Shown: positions 8,166 through 15,430 of the stretch, in pieces
How the letters are laid out: each line of letters begins with the position of its first letter
How positions within the stretch are numbered: position 1 is the first letter of the stretch
Assembly (NCBI RefSeq): GCF_040654195.1
Contig: NZ_JBFAHM010000007.1
Coordinates: forward strand, 62,001 to 126,000
Reading direction: 5' to 3'
Length of the DNA stretch: 64,000 bases
DNA from: Hamadaea sp013361475
GTDB taxonomy: Bacteria; Actinomycetota; Actinomycetes; Mycobacteriales; Micromonosporaceae
Translations under genes and position numbers: made by a program
Notes under the pieces: model-generated
What the model saw: the letters and a program-made list of their open reading frames with translations, nothing else
Databases searched by the model: none
Told to the model about the DNA's origin: nothing

Positions 8166-9668
8166 GTGCAGCTGACGACGGCTCCGGCCGATCCGCGGGC
8201 GTACGAACCGCGGCCCATCACGCCGGCGGGCGACTTCGCGGAGTTCGTGACCGCGCGGTCGGCCCGGCTGCTGCGCGTCGCGTACCTGCTCACCCGGGAC
8301 TGGGCGCTCGCCGAGGATCTCCTGCAGTCCTCGCTGGCGAAAGCCTGGACGGCTTGGCGGCGTATCGAAGGCGATCCCGAGCCCTACGTCCGGCGGATCC
8401 TGGTGAACACGTACACAAGCTGGTGGCGGCGGCGCTGGCACCACGAACGCCCCATCGGCGAGCTGCCCGAACAGGCCGGCCCGGACGAGCACCGCGGGTA
8501 CGACGACCGCGACGTGCTCGCCCGCGCGCTCGGCCGGCTCCCCCGGCAACAACGCGCCGTCCTCGTCCTGCGCTACTACGAGGACCTGTCGGAGGCCCAG
8601 ATCGCCGACGTGCTCGGCATCTCGCCCGGCACCGTCAAGAGCCACGCGGCCAAGGCCATCGCGAAGCTCCGGGTCGACCCCGGGCTCACCGGCCTCGAAC
8701 CCGACAGCGAACCGCCCGCCGGCGCCGCGCGCCTCGCCGCCGTGCAGGGGCGCATCCAGCAGGCTCGGCAGCGCCGCATCGTGTCGGCCGCCTCGGTCTG
8801 CGCGGTGCTCCTGGCGCTCGTCCTCGGGTACGCCGTCAACCCGATCCACCATGTCGTGCCGGACCCGGTGGCATCCGCGACCTCTCGTCTGATCGACGGC
8901 TTCCCCGAGTACGCCCTGGGCAACCGCGTCGTGGCGACCGGAACCGCGACCGACGAGGCGACGCCGACCAAGGTGTCCTGGACGGCGTCCACTAGCGACA
9001 TCTCCATCTACGTGCGCTGCCGGGCTTCCGAGGAGACCGACATCCGGATCACCTTCGGGGTGGCCGGGGGCGAGCTGGGCCAGATGATCTGCGGCGCCAC
9101 TCCGGACGGTCCGCGTACGGGGGTCGGAACGGCGGGCTCCTGGCCGGTCGAGAAGGTGATGAACGCCGGGATAACCGCCGGGGCGTCCGTGGTGATGTCG
9201 GTCAGCCTCGGCATCGTCCGGCGCCCGGCGCCCGCCGAGGTGGCGGTCGACTTCGCTGTCGCCGAACGGGTGGCCTGGTCGGACTATCCCTTCCCGACGA
9301 AGCCGACGGTCTTGCCGGAGCTGGACTCCAACCGCGTCGACCAGTTTCCTGGGGCGCTCCGGCTGCAGCCGCCGACCGACGACCCTATGCAGCCCGTCAC
9401 GACCAAGGTGCCCTGGGGACCGCGGTACACCATGAACATCAGCCAGCACGGCGTGGGACTTCTGCACCTCTCCGTGGCCGGGGTCGAGGTGATGCGGTGC
9501 GGCAACTGGAGCTGGGACCTCGGCGGCTGCGGCTACACCCTTGACCCGGACGACGGCGACCTGCGGCTCAAGCTGCCGAAACTCGCCCCCGGCACGGAAG
9601 TCGAGATCACCGTCGTCCCGGAGCACGCCGCGGCGGACTGGGCGGTGTGGCTCGCGCCGCTGAAATGA
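8166..9668 (+). CDS. membrane-tethered ECF sigma factor with extracytoplasmic domain (fusion 1)
   Basis: 500 residues. Residues 24-90 are ECF region 2 of the SigE-family type (RLLRVAYLLTRDWALAEDLLQ... WRRIEGDPEPYVRRILVNTYTSWWRRR). Residues 121-168 are region 4 with its HTH (EAQIADVLGISPGTVKSHAAKAIAKL). A basic stretch precedes a single membrane helix at about 205-223, and the remaining 275 residues should lie outside. The outside part begins with FPEY and carries two Cys pairs (RCRAS/ICGAT and RCGNW/GCGYT), suggesting two disulfides. The motif YPFPTKPTVLP and a final beta-rich block are shared with the protein at 11408-12406 and the fusion at 30930-32435. No separate anti-sigma gene adjoins it; the fused domain may do that job, which is inference. 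Confidence 0.85.
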   Translation: MQLTTAPADPRAYEPRPITPAGDFAEFVTARSARLLRVAYLLTRDWALAEDLLQSSLAKAWTAWRRIEGDPEPYVRRILVNTYTSWWRRRWHHERPIGELPEQAGPDEHRGYDDRDVLARALGRLPRQQRAVLVLRYYEDLSEAQIADVLGISPGTVKSHAAKAIAKLRVDPGLTGLEPDSEPPAGAARLAAVQGRIQQARQRRIVSAASVCAVLLALVLGYAVNPIHHVVPDPVASATSRLIDGFPEYALGNRVVATGTATDEATPTKVSWTASTSDISIYVRCRASEETDIRITFGVAGGELGQMICGATPDGPRTGVGTAGSWPVEKVMNAGITAGASVVMSVSLGIVRRPAPAEVAVDFAVAERVAWSDYPFPTKPTVLPELDSNRVDQFPGALRLQPPTDDPMQPVTTKVPWGPRYTMNISQHGVGLLHLSVAGVEVMRCGNWSWDLGGCGYTLDPDDGDLRLKLPKLAPGTEVEITVVPEHAAADWAVWLAPLK

Positions 9669-9692
9669 CCCGGCGGACCGCCCGGAACTCCC

Positions 9693-9698
9693 TAAAGT
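9693..9698 (+). promoter_or_regulatory. leaderless-type -10 of the K+ channel gene
   Basis: TAAAGT ends six bases before ATG 9705, the spacing expected when the transcript starts at the start codon. Confidence 0.55.
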
Positions 9699-9704
9699 GG
9701 AGCC

Positions 9705-10724
9705 ATGGAGGAGGGCGCCTACGGCGAGACCGACCGGGGCGGCGTACGCCTGCCGGGGCGCCATCCGGGTGATCCGCTGCGGCAGATCTGGCGGCGCATC
9801 GCGTACGCCGTCGTCATCCTGGCCGCCGTCGTCGTCATCGTGATGCTCGACCGGGACGGCTACAAGGACGCGAACCGGCCGGAGCTGACCTGGCTGGGCG
9901 CGTTCTACTACGCCACCGTGACCCTGTCGACGACCGGCTACGGCGACATCGTCCCGGTCAGCGACGGCGCCCGTCTCGTGAACATCTTCCTGATCACGCC
10001 ACTGCGCGTGGCCTTCCTCGCGATCCTGGTCGGCACCACCTTCGAGGTGCTCACCCGGCGTACGCGGGAACAGTTGCGGCGCAGTCGCTGGAGGTCCACC
10101 TTGATCGAGCACACCATCGTCGTCGGGTACGGGACGAAGGGGAACACCGCGATCCAGACGCTGCTCGCCGACGGGTCGCCGAAGGCGGGATTCGTCGTCA
10201 TCGAGCGCTCGCCCAGCTTGGCCGACGAGGCGAACCGGGACGGTTTCGCGGTCGTCGTCGGCGACGCCACCCGGAGCAGCGTCCTCCGCAAGGCGGCGGT
10301 GGAGACGGCCGAACGCGTGGTCGTCGCGACCGACCGTGACGACACCGCCGTGCTGGTCGCGTTGACCGTACGCCAGATCAACCCGGGGTGCACGATTGTG
10401 GCCTCGGTCCGGCAGGCGGAGAACGAGCCGCTGCTGCTGCAGTCCGGGGTGGACGCCGTCATCACCACGTCGGAGGCGGCCGGCCGGCTCCTCGGGGTGG
10501 CCGCCCGCTCCCCCGCCATCAGCGAGGTCTTCAACGACCTGCTCATCCACGGCGCCGGGCTGGACCTGGTCGAACGCCCGGTCAAGCCGGAGGAAATCGG
10601 CCGGACGCTCCGGGACTGCGCGGAACCGGTGATCGCCGTCCTCCGCGACGGGCACGCGCTGCCCTACGGTCAGGTCACCACCTTGCGGACGGCCGATCGC
10701 CTGGTCCTCGTCACGTCGCCCTAG
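9705..10724 (+). CDS. two-TM potassium channel with RCK (TrkA-N) domain
   Basis: 339 residues. Transmembrane segment 1 is at about 32-47, a pore loop carries the K+ selectivity filter TTGYGD (76-81), and transmembrane segment 2 is at about 92-112. A cytoplasmic RCK Rossmann domain follows, beginning TIVVGYGTKGNTAIQTLL. The acidic residue at the end of the second strand (VVIE) suggests NAD(H) or nucleotide binding. A C-terminal TrkA-C-like part follows. It should be a tetrameric ligand-gated K+ channel of MthK type. It lies 36 bases after the sigma fusion and upstream of a related ectodomain gene, though its own -10 suggests separate transcription. Confidence 0.92.
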   Translation: MEEGAYGETDRGGVRLPGRHPGDPLRQIWRRIAYAVVILAAVVVIVMLDRDGYKDANRPELTWLGAFYYATVTLSTTGYGDIVPVSDGARLVNIFLITPLRVAFLAILVGTTFEVLTRRTREQLRRSRWRSTLIEHTIVVGYGTKGNTAIQTLLADGSPKAGFVVIERSPSLADEANRDGFAVVVGDATRSSVLRKAAVETAERVVVATDRDDTAVLVALTVRQINPGCTIVASVRQAENEPLLLQSGVDAVITTSEAAGRLLGVAARSPAISEVFNDLLIHGAGLDLVERPVKPEEIGRTLRDCAEPVIAVLRDGHALPYGQVTTLRTADRLVLVTSP

Positions 10725-10740
10725 CTGGCATGATGCTGCG

Positions 10741-11415
10741 GTGACCATCGACGAGGAGCTGCTGCGCCGCTATCCGCGTACGGAAGGGCTCCGGGTCAAC
10801 TTCGTGACCAGCCTGGACGGGGCGGCCGCCGTGGACGGGCTCTCGACCGGGCTGTCGAGCGCCGCCGACAAGCAGGTCTTCCGGCTGTTGCGGATGACCT
10901 GCGACGCGCTGCTCGTCGGGGCCGGCACGCTGCGCGACGAGGATTACCGGCCGCTCACGCTCGACCCCGAACGACGCGCCTGGCGTCTGGCGTCCGGGCT
11001 TTCGGCGTATCCCCGCCTGGTGATCTTCACCCACGCGCTGGCGCTGGACCCCGAGCATCGCGCCCTCCGCGACGCCCCGGTCCGGCCCCTGATCGTGACG
11101 CCCGCCGAGCCGGGCGACCACCCGCTGACCGAGGTCGCGGACGTGCTGGTCGCGGACCTGGCCGAGGCGGTGGCCCGGCTCCACGCCGAGGGCCTCACGC
11201 ACCTGCTCTGCGAGGGTGGCCCCACCCTGCTCGGCGCGCTGGCCGGGGCGGATCTGGTCGACGAGCTGTGCCTGACGCTGTCGCCGGTGCTCGCGGGGCC
11301 GGGCGCGACGCGCATGACGGACGGCCGCCCTCATCCACCGAGGACGATGAGTCTGATCCACGCCATCCCCGCTGACCAGGCGTTGCTGCTCCGGTACCGT
11401 CGCGCACATGATTGA
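10741..11415 (+). CDS. pyrimidine reductase family protein (RibD C-terminal domain)
   Basis: 224 residues starting at GTG 10741. The fold is the dihydrofolate-reductase-like RibD C-terminal domain: VNFVTSLDGAAAVDG near the N-terminus, LLVGAGTLRDEDYRPL for the NADPH loop, and HLLCEGGPTLLGALAGADLVDEL near the end. A RibD deaminase domain is absent, so the protein is a stand-alone reductase that could act on a riboflavin-pathway or other pyrimidine-like substrate. Its last codons overlap the start of the next gene by eight bases, so the two are probably co-translated. Confidence 0.85.
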   Translation: MTIDEELLRRYPRTEGLRVNFVTSLDGAAAVDGLSTGLSSAADKQVFRLLRMTCDALLVGAGTLRDEDYRPLTLDPERRAWRLASGLSAYPRLVIFTHALALDPEHRALRDAPVRPLIVTPAEPGDHPLTEVADVLVADLAEAVARLHAEGLTHLLCEGGPTLLGALAGADLVDELCLTLSPVLAGPGATRMTDGRPHPPRTMSLIHAIPADQALLLRYRRAHD

Positions 11416-12406
11416 CCTGGGGGAGATCGGCCACGAGGAGAGGCCCGCGCCGCGTCCGCCCGTCGTCCGCGCCTGGCTCGCGCGGCACAAGCGGTGGTTC
11501 GCCGCCGGCTCCGCGCTGGTCATCGTCGCCATCAGCTTGTACGCCGTCCTCCCCGGCCTGCTCCGGAAGGAGCCGACGCCGCAACCGCCGCCCGCGCCGA
11601 TGAAGCGGATCGAAGGCTTCCCCGAGTACGCCCACGGCGCCCGCGTGGTGGCCGCCGCCAGCGCCCCGGTGACGGCCGACGAGGTCACGTTGAGCTGGAC
11701 TCTCACCGATTTCGGCGTCACCGTCTTCGATCGCTGCGAGTTCCTCGCGGCCGACGGCACCACGCTGAAGACGGAGTTCCTGGTCGACGGCGATGTATGG
11801 TCGGGCAGCGGCTGCGGGCCGAGCGATCAGCCCGGCAGCGGCCGGACGAACGCCGAGATGTGGACGGCGCACGGCATCGAACTCGGCGACACGGTCCGGC
11901 TCACCATGCGGGTCGGCGACGCCGTCCGATGGGACCAGGCGACGCAGCAAGAGGTGCCCGAGAAGAAGCCTCGGATCGGCACGATCGGGCTGGCGGTCGG
12001 CGTACCGGTGCCGTTCGAGCGGTATCCGCTGCCGCCCCGGCCAACGGTACTGCCCTCGCTTGACGTGCCGGTCAACAGTGAGCAAGGCTCGCACCTGCTC
12101 CAAAGCGATCCCGCCGATCCGCTCCGGCCGATCACGATGGATCTGGCTTGGAAGGGGTCGTACTCGTTGTCGCTGTCCGCGACCACGCCAGGCGTACTGC
12201 ACGTGACCATTGACGGGATCACCGTCTACGACTGCGAGATCTGGACTTTCGAGGGCGACAGCTGCGGCCTCGGGTGGACGGTCGGCGATCGGAACGGCTT
12301 TCCCTGGCAGTCCCAGATAACCGCGCGACTACGCGAATCGGTGCACCTCACCATCACGCCGACGCACGTCACCGGCCCTTGGGGCGTACGTATCGCAGTC
12401 ACCTGA
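11408..12406 (+). CDS. stand-alone ectodomain paralogue of the sigma fusions
   Basis: 332 residues. A short basic N-terminus leads into one membrane helix (about 31-48) and a roughly 280-residue outside domain. That domain is clearly homologous to the C-terminal half of the fusion at 8166-9668: it has FPEYAHGARVVAAAS, Cys pairs DRCEF/SGCGP and YDCEIW/SCGLG, YPLPPRPTVLP, and a PGVLHVTIDGITV block. It lacks any sigma region. It could be a receptor subunit or decoy working with the sigma fusion three genes upstream; this is inference. ATG 11408 lies inside the end of the preceding gene. Confidence 0.8.
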   Translation: MIDLGEIGHEERPAPRPPVVRAWLARHKRWFAAGSALVIVAISLYAVLPGLLRKEPTPQPPPAPMKRIEGFPEYAHGARVVAAASAPVTADEVTLSWTLTDFGVTVFDRCEFLAADGTTLKTEFLVDGDVWSGSGCGPSDQPGSGRTNAEMWTAHGIELGDTVRLTMRVGDAVRWDQATQQEVPEKKPRIGTIGLAVGVPVPFERYPLPPRPTVLPSLDVPVNSEQGSHLLQSDPADPLRPITMDLAWKGSYSLSLSATTPGVLHVTIDGITVYDCEIWTFEGDSCGLGWTVGDRNGFPWQSQITARLRESVHLTITPTHVTGPWGVRIAVT

Positions 12407-12487
12407 GCTCCCCCGCACGGGGTCGGCCGCCTGTCGCGCACACGACTCGGCCCGGCCGTGCGCCCGGCTCTTGTCGCAGGATGCCGT
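12407..12487. other. short intergenic region before the herA-like gene
   Basis: No coding or hairpin signal is seen. An in-frame ATG at 12481 exists but precedes the proposed -10. Confidence 0.4.
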
Positions 12488-12493
12488 TAGGGT
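12488..12493 (+). promoter_or_regulatory. leaderless-type -10 of the herA-sbcD-sbcC-nurA operon
   Basis: TAGGGT lies eight bases before GTG 12502. This supports that GTG as the start rather than the in-frame ATG 12481. Confidence 0.5.
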
Positions 12494-12501
12494 CTGAGGG
12501 C

Positions 12502-14271
12502 GTGAGCTTCCCCGCACACGCCGGCACTCCCGGCAGTCCCGTCGGCCGCGTCCTCGGGACGCAGGACGCCAGTCCGCTGACCTTCTGGGTGGCCGTCGGC
12601 TCCGACGCCTACCTGCAGCTCGACGACGTCGTGGTGACCCAGCGCGACCTGCCCGACCGGGGCACGGTCACGATCTCCGGCGTCGTCACCGCCGTCCGCG
12701 CCCGGCACGAGGGCGCCGCGTTCGAGTCCGACGTCTTCGCCATCGCCGACGGCATGCTGCCCGCGATGGTGCAGGAGGCGGCCGAGATCACCGTCACCCG
12801 GGTCGAGCCCGAGATCTACGTGCCGCCCGCGCCGGGCGCGGTGGCATACCGGGCGCACGGGGAGACGCGCGACGCCGCGCTGAGCTTCGACCGGATGCAG
12901 CGACGGCTGCCCATCGGCATCGGCCGCGACGGCGCGCCGCTGTTCCTCAACGCCGACTTCCTCGACGGCAGCCGGGGCGCGCACGTCAGCATCTCCGGCA
13001 TCTCCGGGGTCGCGACGAAGACGAGCTTCGCCACCTTCCTGCTCTACTCGATCTTCACCTCGGGAGTCCTGGGGTCGAAGGCGGAGTCGGCCAACACCAA
13101 GGCGCTCATCTTCAACGTCAAGGGCGAGGACCTGCTCTTCCTCGACCACGAGAACAACCGGCTCGACGAGCCGACCCGGGAGGCGTACCACAAGCTGGGC
13201 CTGGACGCGGGGGCGTTCAAGCAGGTCACGGTGTTCGCGCCGGCGCGGGCCGGTGATCCGTCCGGCAGCCCCGACGTGGCGAGCCGACTGACCGGGGTCG
13301 ACCCGTTCTACTGGACCCTGAGCGAGTTCACCGAGCAGCGCCTGCTGCCCTACGTCTTCGCCGACGCCGACGACGAGCGTCAGCAGTACACGATGGTCGT
13401 CCACGCGGTCGCCGCCCACCTCGCCCGCGAGGCGCAGCCCGCCGGGGGCGGGATCAGCCTGGACGGCACCCGGCTCGGCAGCTACGACGATTTCGTCGAC
13501 TACATCGTCGAGCAGCTCAACGACGACGAGACCCGGTCGACCTGGGCGGGCAGCTCGGTCGGGCTCGGCACGGTCAACGCCTTCGCCCGCCGCCTGATCT
13601 CCAGCAAGCGCGACCTGTCGCGGCTGATCCGCGGCGACCTGCCCAGCGGCCGGGCCCACCAGATCAGCACCGCCGACGCCGGTCAGGTGACCGTGGTCGA
13701 CCTGCACAACCTGCCCGACCGGGCGCAGCGCTTCGTCGTCGGCGTGACGCTGAAGACGGAGTTCGAGCGCAAGGAGAAGGCGGGCACCGCCAAGCCGCTG
13801 CTGTTCGTGGTCCTGGACGAGCTGAACAAATACGCCCCTCGCGACGGCACCAGCCCGATCAAGGAGGTGCTGCTCGACATCGCCGAGCGGGGCCGGTCGC
13901 TGGGCGTGATCCTCATCGGCGCCCAGCAGACGGCGTCGGAGGTCGAGCGCCGGATCGTCTCCAACTCCGCGATCCGGGTGGTGGGCCGGCTGGACCCGGC
14001 CGAGGCCTCGCGGCCGGAATACGGCTTCCTGCCGCCGACCCAGCGGCAGCGGGCGCTGCTCGCCAAGCCGGGCACGATGTTCGTGGCGCAGCCGGAGATT
14101 CCCGTGCCGCTGGCGGTCGAGTTCCCCTTCCCGGCATGGGCCACCCGGCCGTCCGAGGCGGGTGCGGCGCCGCGCGCGACGTTGGCCAGCATGGTCAGCG
14201 CGACCGACCCGTTCGCGGTGGTCGGCTCGACCCGCGACGGTGGCATCTCCGACGACGAGATCCCGTTCTAG
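12502..14271 (+). CDS. HerA-like DNA translocase ATPase
   Basis: 589 residues from GTG 12502. The N-terminal 110 residues (VGRVLGT, LTFWVAVGSDAYLQLDDVV) form the HAS-barrel-like domain of HerA proteins. A RecA/FtsK-like ATPase follows, with a divergent Walker A at SGISGVATKTS (K173, T174; T in place of the usual Gly before Lys). Walker B is LLFVVLDELNKYAP (near 433-446), and a sensor/arginine-finger region is GVILIGAQQTASEVERRIVSNSAIRVVGRLD. HerA hexamers thread DNA for a NurA nuclease. Here the next three genes are sbcD, sbcC and a NurA-like gene in the same direction, so a role in double-strand-end processing is strongly suggested. Confidence 0.88.
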   Translation: MSFPAHAGTPGSPVGRVLGTQDASPLTFWVAVGSDAYLQLDDVVVTQRDLPDRGTVTISGVVTAVRARHEGAAFESDVFAIADGMLPAMVQEAAEITVTRVEPEIYVPPAPGAVAYRAHGETRDAALSFDRMQRRLPIGIGRDGAPLFLNADFLDGSRGAHVSISGISGVATKTSFATFLLYSIFTSGVLGSKAESANTKALIFNVKGEDLLFLDHENNRLDEPTREAYHKLGLDAGAFKQVTVFAPARAGDPSGSPDVASRLTGVDPFYWTLSEFTEQRLLPYVFADADDERQQYTMVVHAVAAHLAREAQPAGGGISLDGTRLGSYDDFVDYIVEQLNDDETRSTWAGSSVGLGTVNAFARRLISSKRDLSRLIRGDLPSGRAHQISTADAGQVTVVDLHNLPDRAQRFVVGVTLKTEFERKEKAGTAKPLLFVVLDELNKYAPRDGTSPIKEVLLDIAERGRSLGVILIGAQQTASEVERRIVSNSAIRVVGRLDPAEASRPEYGFLPPTQRQRALLAKPGTMFVAQPEIPVPLAVEFPFPAWATRPSEAGAAPRATLASMVSATDPFAVVGSTRDGGISDDEIPF

Positions 14272-14277
14272 CAGCCC

Positions 14278-14282
14278 GGAGG
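14278..14282 (+). promoter_or_regulatory. ribosome site fixing the sbcD start
   Basis: GGAGG lies eight bases before GTG 14291, which begins the conserved KILHTSDWHVG; the longer upstream frame is ruled out. Confidence 0.8.
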
Positions 14283-14290
14283 CATTGGCC

Positions 14291-15430
14291 GTGAAGATCC
14301 TGCACACCTCCGACTGGCACGTCGGGAAGGTCCTGAAGGGACAGCCGCGGGCCGAGGAGCAGCTCACCGCGCTGGCCTCGGTGATCGAGGTCGCCCGCCA
14401 GGAGCGGCCCGACCTGATCATCGTCGCGGGCGACCTGTTCGACACCGCCGCGCCGACACCCGAGGCGCAGAAGATCGTCTACCGGGCGCTGGCCGCGCTC
14501 CGGCGGCTCGCCGAACTCGTGGTCATCGCCGGGAACCACGACAACGGCCCGGCGCTGGACGCCTTGCGGGTCTTCGCCGAGTCGGAGAACCTGCACCTGC
14601 GCGGCCGGATCTCCGACAAACCGGCCGATCATCTGATCACCGGGGTCACCGCGGGGGGCGAGCCCTGGCGCTGCATCGCGCTGCCGTTCCTCTCCCAGCG
14701 ATACGCCGTCCGCGCGCTCGACATGTTCGAGCTGACCCAGGCCGAGGCGCACAGCACATACGCCGATCACCTGTCGCGGCTGCTGGAGGCGATCGCGGCC
14801 GAGAGTTTCACCGACCCGAGCGCGGTCAACCTGGTCACCGCGCATCTGACCGTCGTCGGCGCGGCGATGGGCGGCGGCGAGCGGGAGGCGCACACCATCC
14901 TCGGATACGCCGTCCCCTCGACGGTGTTCCCGCCGAACACCCACTACGTGGCGTTGGGGCACCTGCATCGGGCGCAGACCCTGCCCGGGCACTGCCCGGT
15001 CCGGTACAGCGGCAGCCCGTTGCCGGTCGACTTCGGCGAGGAGGAGAACCCGCCGTCGGTGACGATCGTCGAGGCCACCGCCGACACCACGGCGCTCGTC
15101 CGGGAGGTTCCGCTGCCGGCCGGGCGGCGACTGCGTACGCTGCGGGGCACGTTGGAGCAGCTGTCCGAGATGGACGGTGGCGACGACTGGCTGCGCGTGG
15201 TCGTGAGCGAGAAGCCCCGCGCCGGGCTGCGCGAGCAGGTGCAGGAGATGCTGCCGCGGGCGCTCGAGATCCGGATCGACCCGGCGATGCTGGAGGCCAG
15301 ACGACCCGACCGGCCGGCTCGGGCCGAACGGTCGCCGGTCGCGTTGTTCGCCGACTACCTGTCCGACCGAGGTCATGACGACCCGGCCACCCAGAAGCTC
15401 TTCGAAGAGCTTTACCAGGAGGTGAGCTGA
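14291..15430 (+). CDS. sbcD: exonuclease SbcD (Mre11 family)
   Basis: 379 residues. The five calcineurin-like phosphoesterase motifs are present in order: KILHTSDWHVGK, IIVAGDLFD, VVIAGNHDN, LVTAHLTV and YVALGHLHRAQ. These give the two-metal nuclease centre. With SbcC it forms the bacterial Mre11-Rad50 complex that opens hairpins and trims protein-blocked or broken DNA ends. Its TGA stop at 15428-15430 directly abuts the GTG of sbcC. Confidence 0.96.
   Translation: MKILHTSDWHVGKVLKGQPRAEEQLTALASVIEVARQERPDLIIVAGDLFDTAAPTPEAQKIVYRALAALRRLAELVVIAGNHDNGPALDALRVFAESENLHLRGRISDKPADHLITGVTAGGEPWRCIALPFLSQRYAVRALDMFELTQAEAHSTYADHLSRLLEAIAAESFTDPSAVNLVTAHLTVVGAAMGGGEREAHTILGYAVPSTVFPPNTHYVALGHLHRAQTLPGHCPVRYSGSPLPVDFGEEENPPSVTIVEATADTTALVREVPLPAGRRLRTLRGTLEQLSEMDGGDDWLRVVVSEKPRAGLREQVQEMLPRALEIRIDPAMLEARRPDRPARAERSPVALFADYLSDRGHDDPATQKLFEELYQEVS

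Noticed and set aside
8160..14445. Very long minus-strand frames opposite the sigma, channel and herA-like genes (for example 862 and 652 codons)
   Set aside because: They are compositional shadows of high-GC genes: Arg/Gly/Ala/Val/Asp-rich, without motifs, and opposite genes with complete conserved domains.
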